A stretch of DNA of 64,000 bases from NCBI RefSeq assembly GCF_028583425.1, contig NC_072807.1, positions 33,547,001 to 33,611,000 of the forward strand, in the 5' to 3' direction. The notes beneath the pieces were generated by a model. That model saw nothing but the letters and a program-made list of their open reading frames with translations. It was not told the origin of the DNA and searched no databases. The position numbers were made by a program, and so were the translations under genes. This document shows positions 33,717 to 45,000 of this stretch, piece by piece (the first letter of the stretch is position 1; each line of letters begins with the position of its first letter). The DNA is from Eublepharis macularius. Taxonomy: Eukaryota; Chordata; Lepidosauria; Squamata; Eublepharidae.

Positions 33717-34639
33717 CTCATAGTTCATATCTACTGTGCATGCTGGAGTTGGATCCTGTAAACTCAGGAGGAAAGTGGACAGGCCTGGACTATCTTTTAC
33801 CTTAGCATTAAAAATACCAGAGGAACAGCAGAGGCCAGCCAGCGCTTAAGCATCAGGATTCCCCTCAGCTGGGATATTCCAAAAACTCTTTAACACCCCC
33901 CTCCATTATTTTTTAAATCAAGCACAAGACGAGCCTGCCTGAGAAATCCACCGGCGGCCGTCACCACTTGCAGCCCTTTTCCTGGGACACCTTAAAAAGC
34001 CGCCTGATCTTTCCCACTCAGGGGTTCCATCTGGGGTGGGGTGACGGGGATGGGTGTGTCTTTGGTGCTACGATACATTAAAAAAAAAATTAACGCAGTC
34101 AACGAGACATATAAAAAGAAGCTTTAACATATGTGGATCCTTCCAGAATTGAGAGAGAAAAGGAAAAAAAAATATACACACACACGCACACACAGCAATT
34201 AAGTACATATTTCTGAGGTATTTTTATCTGCTCAGGAGACGCTGCTGCACATCTGCAGGATGACCGAGATTGCCAGGGTAGGAGAGAGGGAGGCTGATCT
34301 CTCTGGCAAGGGAACCAGGTGGTGGGGAGGGAGGGAGGGGCTGATGGGGAGAACACAGCACAGAACGAGCAGAATTGGGTCTGGGGGCAAGCGAGAGGCA
34401 GGAAACTGTGTGTGGCAAGAGGCAAGGGAAAGGGAGCAAGAGGAGGAGGAGGAGGAACGTTGGATGTTGCAGCATCCAAGACGCTTCCCGTGTCCCTTAT
34501 GAGGATTTTGAAGGGAAGGAGGGAGCTCAGAAGCATGGGCCGGGGTAGGGGTGGGGGGGCTTGTGGAGCTGCAATGCAGCTACACGGGGGCGATATCTCA
34601 TTGTGCTCAGGGAGCGGTCAGCTTCCCTCTGCAAATACT

Positions 34640-34815
34640 ATGTGGAGTCAGTGTGGTGCAGTGACTAGAGTGCATCAGATTAGGGGCGGGGGAGAGGTTG
34701 AAATACCACCCCTGCCCATGAAACTTGGCCTTGGGTACCCCTCTCAGAGGCGATAAGAGGAAGTGAGGGCCACACATGCTCTTCCCAAGTCCCTCGGGGA
34801 TAGGCATGGGATAAA
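34640..34815 (+). repeat. SINE, diverged, in probable ARID3B 3' UTR
   Basis: GTCAGTGTGGTGCAGTGACT head, TTGGCCTTGGGTACCCCTCT core, ending near GGGATAAAAAAAG. Confidence 0.6.
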
Positions 34816-35902
34816 AAAAGAAAAACCCACACACACAACTGAGACCACCTGGGTCTCCTTAGGCTTTCGGAAGGGGCCGTGCTACAAGCCCGAGAGCGTG
34901 AGGCCAGGAAGCAAACACAGGCAGTGCGTGGCCTGGAGGCATTCCAAGGCAGGGCGAGAGCTGCATGTCGCACACGACGACGCCCCCCCCCCCCCAAATC
35001 AAGCCACCCTCACTCTGAGATATTTGGCAGGCAAGGGAAGAAAAGGTCCCGGTAGCCCTGCAAAGGAATTTCACAGCTGACCATGAAGAGGGAGGCCCCG
35101 TTGGGCAGCAGGGGAGCTTTCGCGGGAACGTGTGAAATTTTCTGCCATGGAAAAGGGCCAGCGCAGGCTCCCACCCTGGCCCCCCAAAGTCTGGCTGCAG
35201 ATAGAGCAGCAGCGAAGTCTTTCTCGAGGCATCGATGCCCTCCAGAGGAAGGTAGAAGGCTCAGTTTGAGGAAGGAAGGGCAGGGTAAAGAGAAGCCTGG
35301 GCAAGCAACGAGCACGAGGGAAGGAAAAGGCGAGACTCGCGCACCAGCAGTGCACAGAAGGGTCAGGGAGGGGACCGAGCGTGCGAACGTGCGTGGCCAA
35401 GCTGCGAAGAGGAGTCCACGGGGGTAGGAGAGAGAGAACAGCCGTGTTGCCCCCACCGCCTCGGGGGTAAGGATTGTCATTACACTGCAGCCATATTAAA
35501 ATTTAAAACACACACACACACTCCTTTGGGCTTCTGATTTGGGGAAGGGGCTGCTCTGATCCCCCTCCAGCCTTCTGCTACCATGGCGATACTCAGTCAT
35601 CTACAAAAATGCACGGCCCCTCAAGAGGATCCCTGATTGAAACACGCCCTGTGTCCCCTTCGCCACCCTTTAACCCCCCCCCCTCCCCATCAGGGACACA
35701 GCAAGAACCTGAAGAAAGGCTAAGGAGAGACAGCAAGAACCGTCCCGACGGGAACTCGGCCGGCACGGAGTCGCCCGTTCTCTGCCATCAGCCGATCACA
35801 AAAGCGGGTTGCCCTCAAGATGAGGTTTAAAAGAAGAAGAAGAAAGAAAACTCGGCCGGCTCCTTTCAGGCTTCCAGGAGACCCTCCGAGGCCGGAGCCT
35901 GC

Positions 35903-36060
35903 TCAGAGAGACCAGCTGGTTGAGGGCTCCACATTGGGCGTGCCCCTGGAGGAGGTGGGGCTGGGGGAGCAGTGGGAGCTGCTGCTGCTCCCGCCACCGG
36001 TACTCTGTGTGCTGGATCCGGCTATCAGGTGGACGACCGGCTTCTGCGCAAACAGCACTC
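35903..36060 (-). CDS. ARID3B: ARID3B last coding exon
   Basis: Acceptor TGCTCTGCAG. It encodes VLFAQKPVVHLIAGSSTQST, a Ser-rich run and the conserved end SPTSSRGTPNVEPSTSWSL before TGA. Confidence 0.95.
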
Positions 36061-39000
36061 CTGCAGAGCAGACAGAGAGGGAAAAAACACAACGTAGGAC
36101 GTTCCCGGCACAAATCAAACCAAGTCAGCCTGAACCGACTGAGACGGCAGCTGAAACATGAATCAGGTTTTTTAAAAAAAATCTTGAGGCAGAACGGGAC
36201 ACCAAAGACAGGGCCGAGCAGAAACACCTGGGAAGGGAGCCCCGTGATTGGGATGCCACCACAAAGAAGGCCCTGTTCCTAGGAGCCACTTGCCTCCCCT
36301 TCGAAAATGGGAGCCCTCCTCCCCACAGGATCTCAGCTGATGAGCAAGTTCAGATAAGAGAAGGTGGCCCCTTTAGCATCTCTCACACCCAGACGTTTAT
36401 CCTATATGATATTAGAATTGGGTGTATTCCTAGAAAGCTTTTCCGATCCCATCCAGGTGAACCTTTCTAAGCTGCTCGAGACCAGCTGCTGTTGCTCTCC
36501 CAAGAACAACACCTGGGCTATTCTCAAAGAGAGGAAAGGGGTCCCGGGTTTAACCCCTGATCCCTGCAGGCAAAAGATCTTGGCGATATGCTCCCAGTTC
36601 TCAGAGTGAGGTTCTGTTTGCCCTCCCACTCTACCCAGGGCATGCGGCACGTCCCCTTGCCTGGACAGGGCAGAGGAGATGACAGCAGAGTCTACGGTGT
36701 GGAAACAGGATGCTGGACTGGAGTCTGATGCCACAGGGTCCATTCTGATAGTCTCACGCACGTAGCCGTACTGGTCAGCAGCACAACAGCAGGATTTGAA
36801 TCCAGTGGCGTCTCGGAGACCAACAAGATTTTTAAGGTGTAAGCTTTTGACTCTCAGAAGCTTATGGCCCTGACAACTGTGTTGGGCTCCGAGGTGTCAC
36901 TGGATTCAAATTCAGGGTCCCACCTGTGACGAGTCCGCCCACCCCTGCCTGCCCCCCCCCATTGTCAGAGGCAGCAGGCTTCCTCACCAGCATAGATTGT
37001 GCCATTGATTTCCACTGACATGTTGATGCTTCCGAAGCCAGATGGGGTCCAATTCAACGCTGCCGCTGCTGCCGAATCTGATTTATCTTCTGCTTGGAAA
37101 GGAAGAAAAGGCGGCGGCGTGAATTGGATTATGGTCATCCCATTATTAAGGATTCCCTGATGCTCTAAACCCACCTCTGCCCCCTTCCCCCACGAGTGGA
37201 ACAGCCGTGGCATGGGATCAAGAGCCTGCCCTACTCTGTCTTACGGCCTTTCCCTGCCAATCAAAACAGACGAAGGCTTGTTTTCTGGCTGGACGAATGG
37301 TGCTAGGGAAAATCCACTGGACTCTATGCAATAGGACGCATGCGCAGTAGTTTGGCTACTGAATGGGGTCTGCATCTCAGTGAATGCAGGAGAAATCAGA
37401 ATAATTTGAAGACTTATTTGTACCAGGCATGAAGAGGATTCAAAGACTGGCTTCTGGTAAAGGCACCGTGGAGCCTCCTGACCGTGGCTTCCATCATATT
37501 TCCACTTAACGGCCTTTATGAACAACTGCCTGGTTGTAGCTTGGAGGCAGCTGTTTGTTGGTGCGTGGCAAAAAAGTCGTTCTTTATTTGCAGCAAAGAG
37601 GTCCGCCCCCGACAGACACACCCCAAACTCATATTCAGGTCAAACTATTTTATAGTTTGAAAAGTGAATTTTTGCTCCTACTAGCCAATATGTCGGTTGT
37701 GATAACCAACAGCAACTGTGCATGGGTCACAGATGCCCACTGGCTGATAAGAGCCCGGGAGAGGAATGCCACAGCTTCCCCAGTGCCATTCTGTGAACTT
37801 CATAAAGCTCATCTCTAAAGTGAGGCTTTGTTCGTTCCTGCTGCCAAGGACTACCAGTTTGCTAAACATTGTTAGATTTGCTTTTTGCAAGATACGTGTC
37901 CCCTTCTCCATAAATGCACTTCTGCCTACAAGTCAAAGAAACCTGCCCCTAATACAGCCACCTTATTTCTGCCCCTAATCACACACACGCCCCACCTCGA
38001 GACAGCAGCCTGCAGTACTATTCTTCACCAGGTGAGGGAGTAAATGTTTTAGGTTCCCAAAGTCTTTTAAGTAATATGGGACACTGCTCTGGAAAGGGCT
38101 GGATGCATTTAACACTGCCATGTTTCAAATTTAAATTAACAGATACACACACACAATTACATCAGCAAGCACGATTCTGTCCTCTGCCCATTCACTCAAG
38201 GGTTCCTTGCTGCAAGGGAATCTGTGCTTTAATCCCACCCCCTTTCTTGGCTGCCAGCGTTCGTAAGTCCTAGACAGAGCGTTCATCTTCAATGCAAACA
38301 TGGGCTTGAGCTTTCCTTAGCACTGCCTAGTCAACATACGAAGGGCTGGGCTGGAAGCCTGTGAAATCGGGCATAAAGTCCGACTGTTCACCTAAGTGGC
38401 TGTGGAGTGGTGAAAAATGCAAAAAACAAAACCCAGACAGAACCTCTGCATCATCCGTCTATGATTTTACATTTAGAGCTGAAAAACTGAACTGTTCTTC
38501 GTGTGGGACAGGGAATGTGCTTTCCGCCTGGCTAAGAAAGGTGGGACAACCCGTACTACCTTCCACCTAAACATTTCAAGCAGCAAAAAAAAAATTGTTT
38601 TGGCTATGGTGAAAGGTGAACAAATCTAAGCAGCATATGTAGCAATCCATCCTTTTTAATAGCTGGGGGAATGAATTGGGTGGGGGGAATAATACTTGAG
38701 GAGGGATTACATGGGGTCTTTGAGCTCCTTGTCGTAAGCTGCGAGAGTAAAAGGATGCAATTCAGAGGAGGGAGAAGCGGCCGTGGCTTAGCGGTCGAGG
38801 GCATGGCTCTATCATGCAGGCATCAGTATTTCAGTTCTGGACATCTTCAGTTAAAATAGATCAGCGCGGTGTAATACGGGTTTCATCCCAGAACTGCTTT
38901 GGACCAGAACCAGGGAGATCCAATTTCAGATCCGCTTAGTCATGAAGCTCCACAAGAGACTCTCTCCCCCAGCCTGGGCTACCTCAACAGGATTGTTAGG

Positions 39001-42000
39001 AAGTTAAAGGAGAGGAGGAAGCAGAGAAGAGCTGTGTATCCCCCTCCCTGAGCCTCCCACCCACCTCACAGGGTGGTTGTTGTAGGGATAATAAAGACGT
39101 ACTTTGTAAACCGCTCAGAGTAGGTGTTAAGTTGTCCTGAAGGGCGGTATATAAATTGGAAGTTATTAGTAATGTTGTTATTCTGGGAGGAAGGGGTGGA
39201 TAAAAAGATTACAGGTAAGACAGGTTGATTTGCCTGGGGTGGAAACTGGGAAAAGTTCTTTTTCTTCCGGAGAGTCTGGAGGACAGGTTGCCCGGGAGAG
39301 GAGTTGACAAGCCAAAAAAGGGTTGAAGAACAGGTAAAATCTATTACAAGACCATATAAACCATTGTCTAAATTATTCAGGAGCCCCCCTCCTTTTTTTT
39401 TTTTTTTTACACACAGGTAAGGGAGCCATGTTGTAACGAAATGGTTCAGAGATGCTTTGGTAAACGGCTAGGGACTGTGGACTCTACCACTGTACTGTAC
39501 TACTGTAGCACAGTGGTTAGGCTGTGAATCAGCACCCTACTGGTTCATAATCCCACTCCTGCCATGAGCTCAGCAGGTGGCCTTGGGTAAGCCACTCCTC
39601 TCAGCCCCAGCTCCCCAGCTCCATTGTGGGGATGATAATAACACTAACTTGTTCACCGCTCGGGGTGGGGCATTAATCTGCCTAGAAGAGCGGTATATTA
39701 AGCGCAGTTATTATTATTACTTTGTACTGTGTGTTGCTGCAAGTATTCTCCTACTTGGTAGTTTCTGCGTTGTTTGATGTATTTTTTTAGATTGCTTATA
39801 TTTTGTTTCACCATTGTTCTGGCTCTGTATTGGATTTCTGCTTGGTTTCAAATTTGTGCAACCGCTCTCCTATTGTACTCTTTATTGAATGTCCCAGCCA
39901 TTGATCTTATTGATTTCCACTGTGTAATCCACTTTGAGTCTCGGAGAGAAAGGCGAACTATAAATAACATAAATAAATACACAAGATACGTATAGGTCAA
40001 AAAGCTTCCAAATACGAAGAAATAAGGTATCATAAAGACCAAGGTAAGGAAGTACTGAAACTTACCTTGTGTATTTATTAAAGGGCAATTGTTTTAGCAG
40101 GATTATATATGGTCTTGTAATAGGTTTTTATCTGCCGTTTGTTGTTTAATGTGTCGCTTTTAGGTTTATTCCACACATCCCTTTTTATTGCATCTGGCAG
40201 TCAGAACAGACCATACTGAGTTACAGGGACATGAACGATCTAATACCATATAAGGCAGCTTTGTACAGTAATATATGTTTACAGGAGGAACGCTGCAAAG
40301 AGACCAGTCACTGTGGACAAGAAATGACACAGAACCCCAGGGAAAGAATCCCAGGTTAGCCAGGAACACAAAGCTTTAGCTCTGAGCTCATCAGGACCCA
40401 CTGAAACACCGGAAGTCTATCACTCAATCCAAGGGCTGATTTTTGTATCATGGGTTGCCTCAAAGGGCAAGCGTGCCACTGAGCATGTTAACCCTCCCTC
40501 CTCACCTCGGCCGTTGATTTTGATCTTCATGGGCAGCTGCCGCGCCATGCTGAACAGGTTACGTTGGAAGGCCTGCTGGACGAACCGCTGCTCCTCTTCC
40601 GTCATCCGCGAGACCTTCTCAGGGGGCTCTCCAGATTCCAGGCGCTCCCTCAGCTGCTCCAGAGTGGCCGTCCGGGCTGCTACGGTGGCCTGTTGGTTCG
40701 CCAAGGTCACAGGCATGGCAACACGATTTGGCGTGGACACGGTCACAGGGATGCCATCGCCTACAAAACAGAAGAGAGGTTCTTGGGATCTCGACCAGGT
40801 GCCTTCCCCAGGTGAGCAAGGAACAGTTGCTGGCTTGCCAAAATAAAGACTTGAGACCATTTATTTCACCTTAACTGGCATCAGCTTATCTTGAACAATC
40901 TGCTTGTTAAACACAGTAGCTCTGGACAGATTTTGCAATATCCAGAAGGACTTCTCAACCAGCGCACAGCAGTTACTCCTTGACGACAGCTATTGTGGAA
41001 AAAGGCAGGACCGAGCAAGGTGCAATTAAATTTGGAACAACCACTCAAGTAGCTGATGCTTTCCAATACTGTGACGGGTTGTCTGAGCAGTGCCTTATCC
41101 AACAGGGTGAGACACGGTTAAAGGGCTAGTTAGGACTACAACCACATTCTGTACATGAGGCCGCTTGTATTGCTGCTGTTATCACTGAAGTGATTTGAGT
41201 TAGTCTGGTGGGGCTTAAAAAGGGTTCAGTGTTTTAAAAAAACCAAGCTGTTTCGTCAAAAAATTTAATGACACAAGAACAATTACATTTGGGCTTGACT
41301 TACTAATTGGTCATACTAATGACACCAATGGCCCCACTTCCAAGTCCCATGCATGTTCTCAAGACCCCTGGGGAGGGTGTGCGCACGTCTCAGGGCTCTG
41401 AATTTCAGAGCAGGCCGCTAAAGCACAAGTTGTCTCCTCCCTGTATTCACTATATTTCTATACTAATTTTCCCTGCTGCTCAAAGCTGTTTACAATAAAA
41501 CCAGCCCATGAAAGCTGGGGCAGATTAAATATTAAAGCATTAACTTCTGTAGCAGAGAGCCTCTCCAGAACCGGTGCAGGGAGGAACTGTAACGTCGCCC
41601 CTGAGTATGGATCCTTGCCATGTTGGGGGGTACTTGCCCTGCCGAAGGGAATTGTGGAGGCCTGGTCGAGGGAGATGGAGATCGTGTCTGGAACCCTTAT
41701 TAAAAGTCAGAAACTGGACTCGGGAAGTCTACGGTAGGTGAGAGGACTCGGAAGGCAGAGGTGAAAAATGCAAATGAATTTTGGGAGTGGAGGAAAGAGT
41801 TCAAGGGATGACGGTAAGAGTTTAATAGACGAGTGATTCTAAGATAAGTAGGTAGGTAAAAAAGGTGAGAAGTGGAGAAAGGGAGAAAAGCCATCGAATG
41901 TCATAAAAGGTAAGAACGAAACGTTTATCCCGGATCCAGCCAACAAAGGCAGCCAAAGTACAGCGGGAAGCATTCCAAGTAGCTGGCAACCCCCCGGGAG

Positions 42001-45000
42001 CTGAACACCAGGTGCTTTTGAGGACCGGTGCGTAACCGGAAGTGACCTTGTGGAGCTGCGTGACATCACTTTCCCCACTCGTTTTGTTCCCGCTGCTTCA
42101 CCAAGCAGCGGTCGGAACCCAGAGGTGGGGATTCTCCAGTCCTAGCAGGACCTGCTGTGCCTAATTCCAAGCCGTTCAGTCCAGGAGGGCGGCTTTATAA
42201 TGGAATAGGATTGTGGTCTCCTACAATGATTAGTCTGGGCTTTATCCTACTTCTACTGCATTGTAATTCTACCTTTGTAATTCCACTTACTACACTGTTG
42301 ACAGATTACCTTGCCATACGGAGGTCAGAATTTATTTTAATCCCGTACTATAGCACTTATTCACTTGATGCTTTAGGCTCTGAGAGTTCATTGCCTTTAT
42401 TCTGTAGCTCACCTTGGGTCCCGGTAAGAAAGGTGGGCTATAAATAAAGGAAGTAAAAGAAAATAAAAGTAGGACTGGGTCCCAAACACTTTCCAAACTG
42501 GGCCGTTCCACTTCTATTGTGTCCTGCTGATGATTCTGGCTGTCTGCCTTTGTCCTACCCCGCAATGACCGAGCATACTGGACTGTGTGGCAGTTAGTGC
42601 CACGTTTTGAATTCGGAGAGTTTTCATTCTACCTGTATTGCATGAGATGGTATTTTTATCTTTCTGCATTTATTGTATGGTTTTAATTTATATGTGCTTT
42701 GGTGTTGTGGCCTGCTCTGAGTCCACTTGTAGGGCGGGCGGGCTAGAAATATAATAAATCAAATCAAACCAAACTGCGTGGCATATTGAGCTATCTCCCA
42801 TCCTTCACAACGCAGAATGTTAATAAAGGCAGGTATCACTACATATCTTTGCTGGACCTTCTTCGTTTGTTGGAGGGGGCAGTGTTTTGCACCCTGCCCT
42901 CTGGCTCTACATTCCTGTCACTTGCCCACTGCCGAGTCCTCCAGCTCCTTGCCACACTGCCCTTTAAGATCCAGAGGAGTTAGCCTGTAGTTGCACAATA
43001 GTAAAGAATCCCGTAGCACCTTTAAGACGAACCAACTTTATTGTAGCATAAGCTTTCGAGAACCACAGCTCTCTTTGTCAGATGCATCTGACAAAGAGAC
43101 CTGTGGTTCTCGAGAGCTTGTGCTACAATAAAGTTGGTTCGTCTTAAAGGCGCTACAGGACTCTGGACTCTTTACTGCCCTTTAAGGCAATGGAAATTCT
43201 GCATTAACAGGCTGACCTTTCCTGAGAGCTGCTGCCGGAGAGACATGAGGGTTGCTGGTTCCACCACTAGGAGCGAGGCTGACGACGGGGAAGCGCATCT
43301 TGGGAGGGCACAGGAGCGAAGGTGGACCCCCTGTGGCGGCAGGGGAATAACTGAACAAGGAGGAGCTGTAGCTGGGCCGGCGGCCTTCCCGCCTGTTGCC
43401 ATCGATGGCAGCCTGCAGCTCCGCCGGGGAGCTTAAGGACTTCTTCTCACATTCGTAGGCATAGAGGTACTTCATATACCTAGAGGGAAAATAGAGACAG
43501 GGATGTCATAAGAACCAGGACGGTGTGTGGCATTTGCCACAGACGAGAGGCTGGCTCTAAGCCTTCGCTCTACCACAATGCTTGCCAAATAATTTTGGTC
43601 TGTTACACATAAAATACCTGCTGTAGGTATTTATTACCTGGGCATGTCCAGGGGACTGAGCTGAAGGGCTCTTGGGTGGATTAACAACCCAGGCTGACTC
43701 ATCTATGCTTTGTCTTTCCTTTGTCTGTTATGCTAAGTTTTATATAAATTTGCTTAAAAGTGCATTTTTGATAGCTGCCTTGGGAGAAGACGTTATATTA
43801 AATAAATTTACCCTGTGAAAACGAGAGGAGGGCAGTAAACACAAAGTGCACAAGAGAAAGAGTGATCCGGGGGTTCTGTCCCCCGAGGAGGTGGCGCTTT
43901 CCTCCAGCCCAAGGAGCCTTCCCGTGACACAGCAGACCACTGCCTGTCCCTGCAATCTCCCAAATTACGCTTATTTCCCAGTGCTCCGATTTTACCCGGC
44001 AACGTGCGGAGAGAACACAGCAGCTTGTGAAAGGCTCCGTTGCTTACTGTGTGCGAAGAGTAAACGCGGCACTGGTGATGGAGGTGGGGAGGTTAAGGCC
44101 TTTGGTGATCTCCCGCCAGATCTTCTTGTTGATGATTTCCACCAGCCCGCCCTTCTCGGTCACCAGCTTGTACAGCATGTAGAGATCCAAGATTTGCTTC
44201 GCCATGATAGGGATACGGTTGATTGGTGTTCCTGCAGCCAGGTGATAAAAAGGGAAGAATAAGGAGAGAATGAGCATGCAGGGAGGAAAGAATAAAAGGT
44301 GGCCACTAGAGACCGGCATGAACCAAAGTACGAACCAAAGTTCGGCATGAACTGGGCTGGTTCATGGTTCACAAATCGGCGGTTCATCGGAGCCCGTTTC
44401 TGACGAAGCGCTATAAACTTTAGGCTAGTTCATTTGGTTCGTTTTTCGGTTCATCACTGCAGACAGCCTGGCGCCGATCAATCAGTTTCCTAGACATCAG
44501 GGGGGATGGGCTTTCTGCAGGCCTTCTGTTGACCTGGAAGTGACGTTTTCATGAACCAAATGCATCGGTTCATAAACCAGGGTAAGTTCGTAAAAGTCCG
44601 TAGTTCGTGAAACGTGACCAACCACAAACTGCACGGTTCGGCTTCCTACCCACCCCAGTTCATGCCCATCTCTGTCAGTTTTCCATCAGAGTTGGCCTCT
44701 GTAAAATGTGACTGAAGCAAGCCACACACTGCAAGGTGAACGTGCATGCATACATATGTGTGCGAGTGACTGAAAATAAATTATACCTTGTATGTGCACA
44801 TCCTGAGATGGGACCCAGCTTGAGAGAAGAGGAGCAGCCGGCAACGCCCCATTCTGAGTCATGAAAAAACAGCAGCTATGGCCCATGCAAGAGAGAATGA
44901 CTTAAATTCCTCCCTTCAGGAGCACCACAGCTTGCAGAAGGAAGGAGCAACTCCTTCTGCGTCAATATTTTCCAGGGTGGACAGCTCCCCAGCCCCCACC

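Larger units (their letters stand above)
30070..35902 (-). other. ARID3B: Probable ARID3B 3' untranslated region
   Basis: This stretch follows the ARID3B stop without a recognisable gene, is markedly poorer in SINEs than its surroundings (only the MITE at 33569-33716 and a diverged SINE near 34640-34815) and ends in clustered poly(A) signals. Several C- and G-rich tracts (for example 33027-33049, 34981-34996) and a short (CA)n at 34177-34193 lie within. Minus-strand sense contains CTACCTC and CTCAGGG seed-type matches. Length of the UTR is an inference; open frames here (for example plus 32892-33554) look non-coding. Confidence 0.5.
37090..40505 (-). other. ARID3B: ARID3B intron
   Basis: About 3.4 kb. 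Unique-looking DNA to about 38.75 kb, then SINE and LINE copies at 38778-39985. No other exon seen. Confidence 0.7.
40761..43216 (-). other. ARID3B: ARID3B intron
   Basis: Contains LINE-like tails (42210-42455, 42660-42775) and the fold-back repeat 42969-43172. No other exon seen. Confidence 0.65.
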
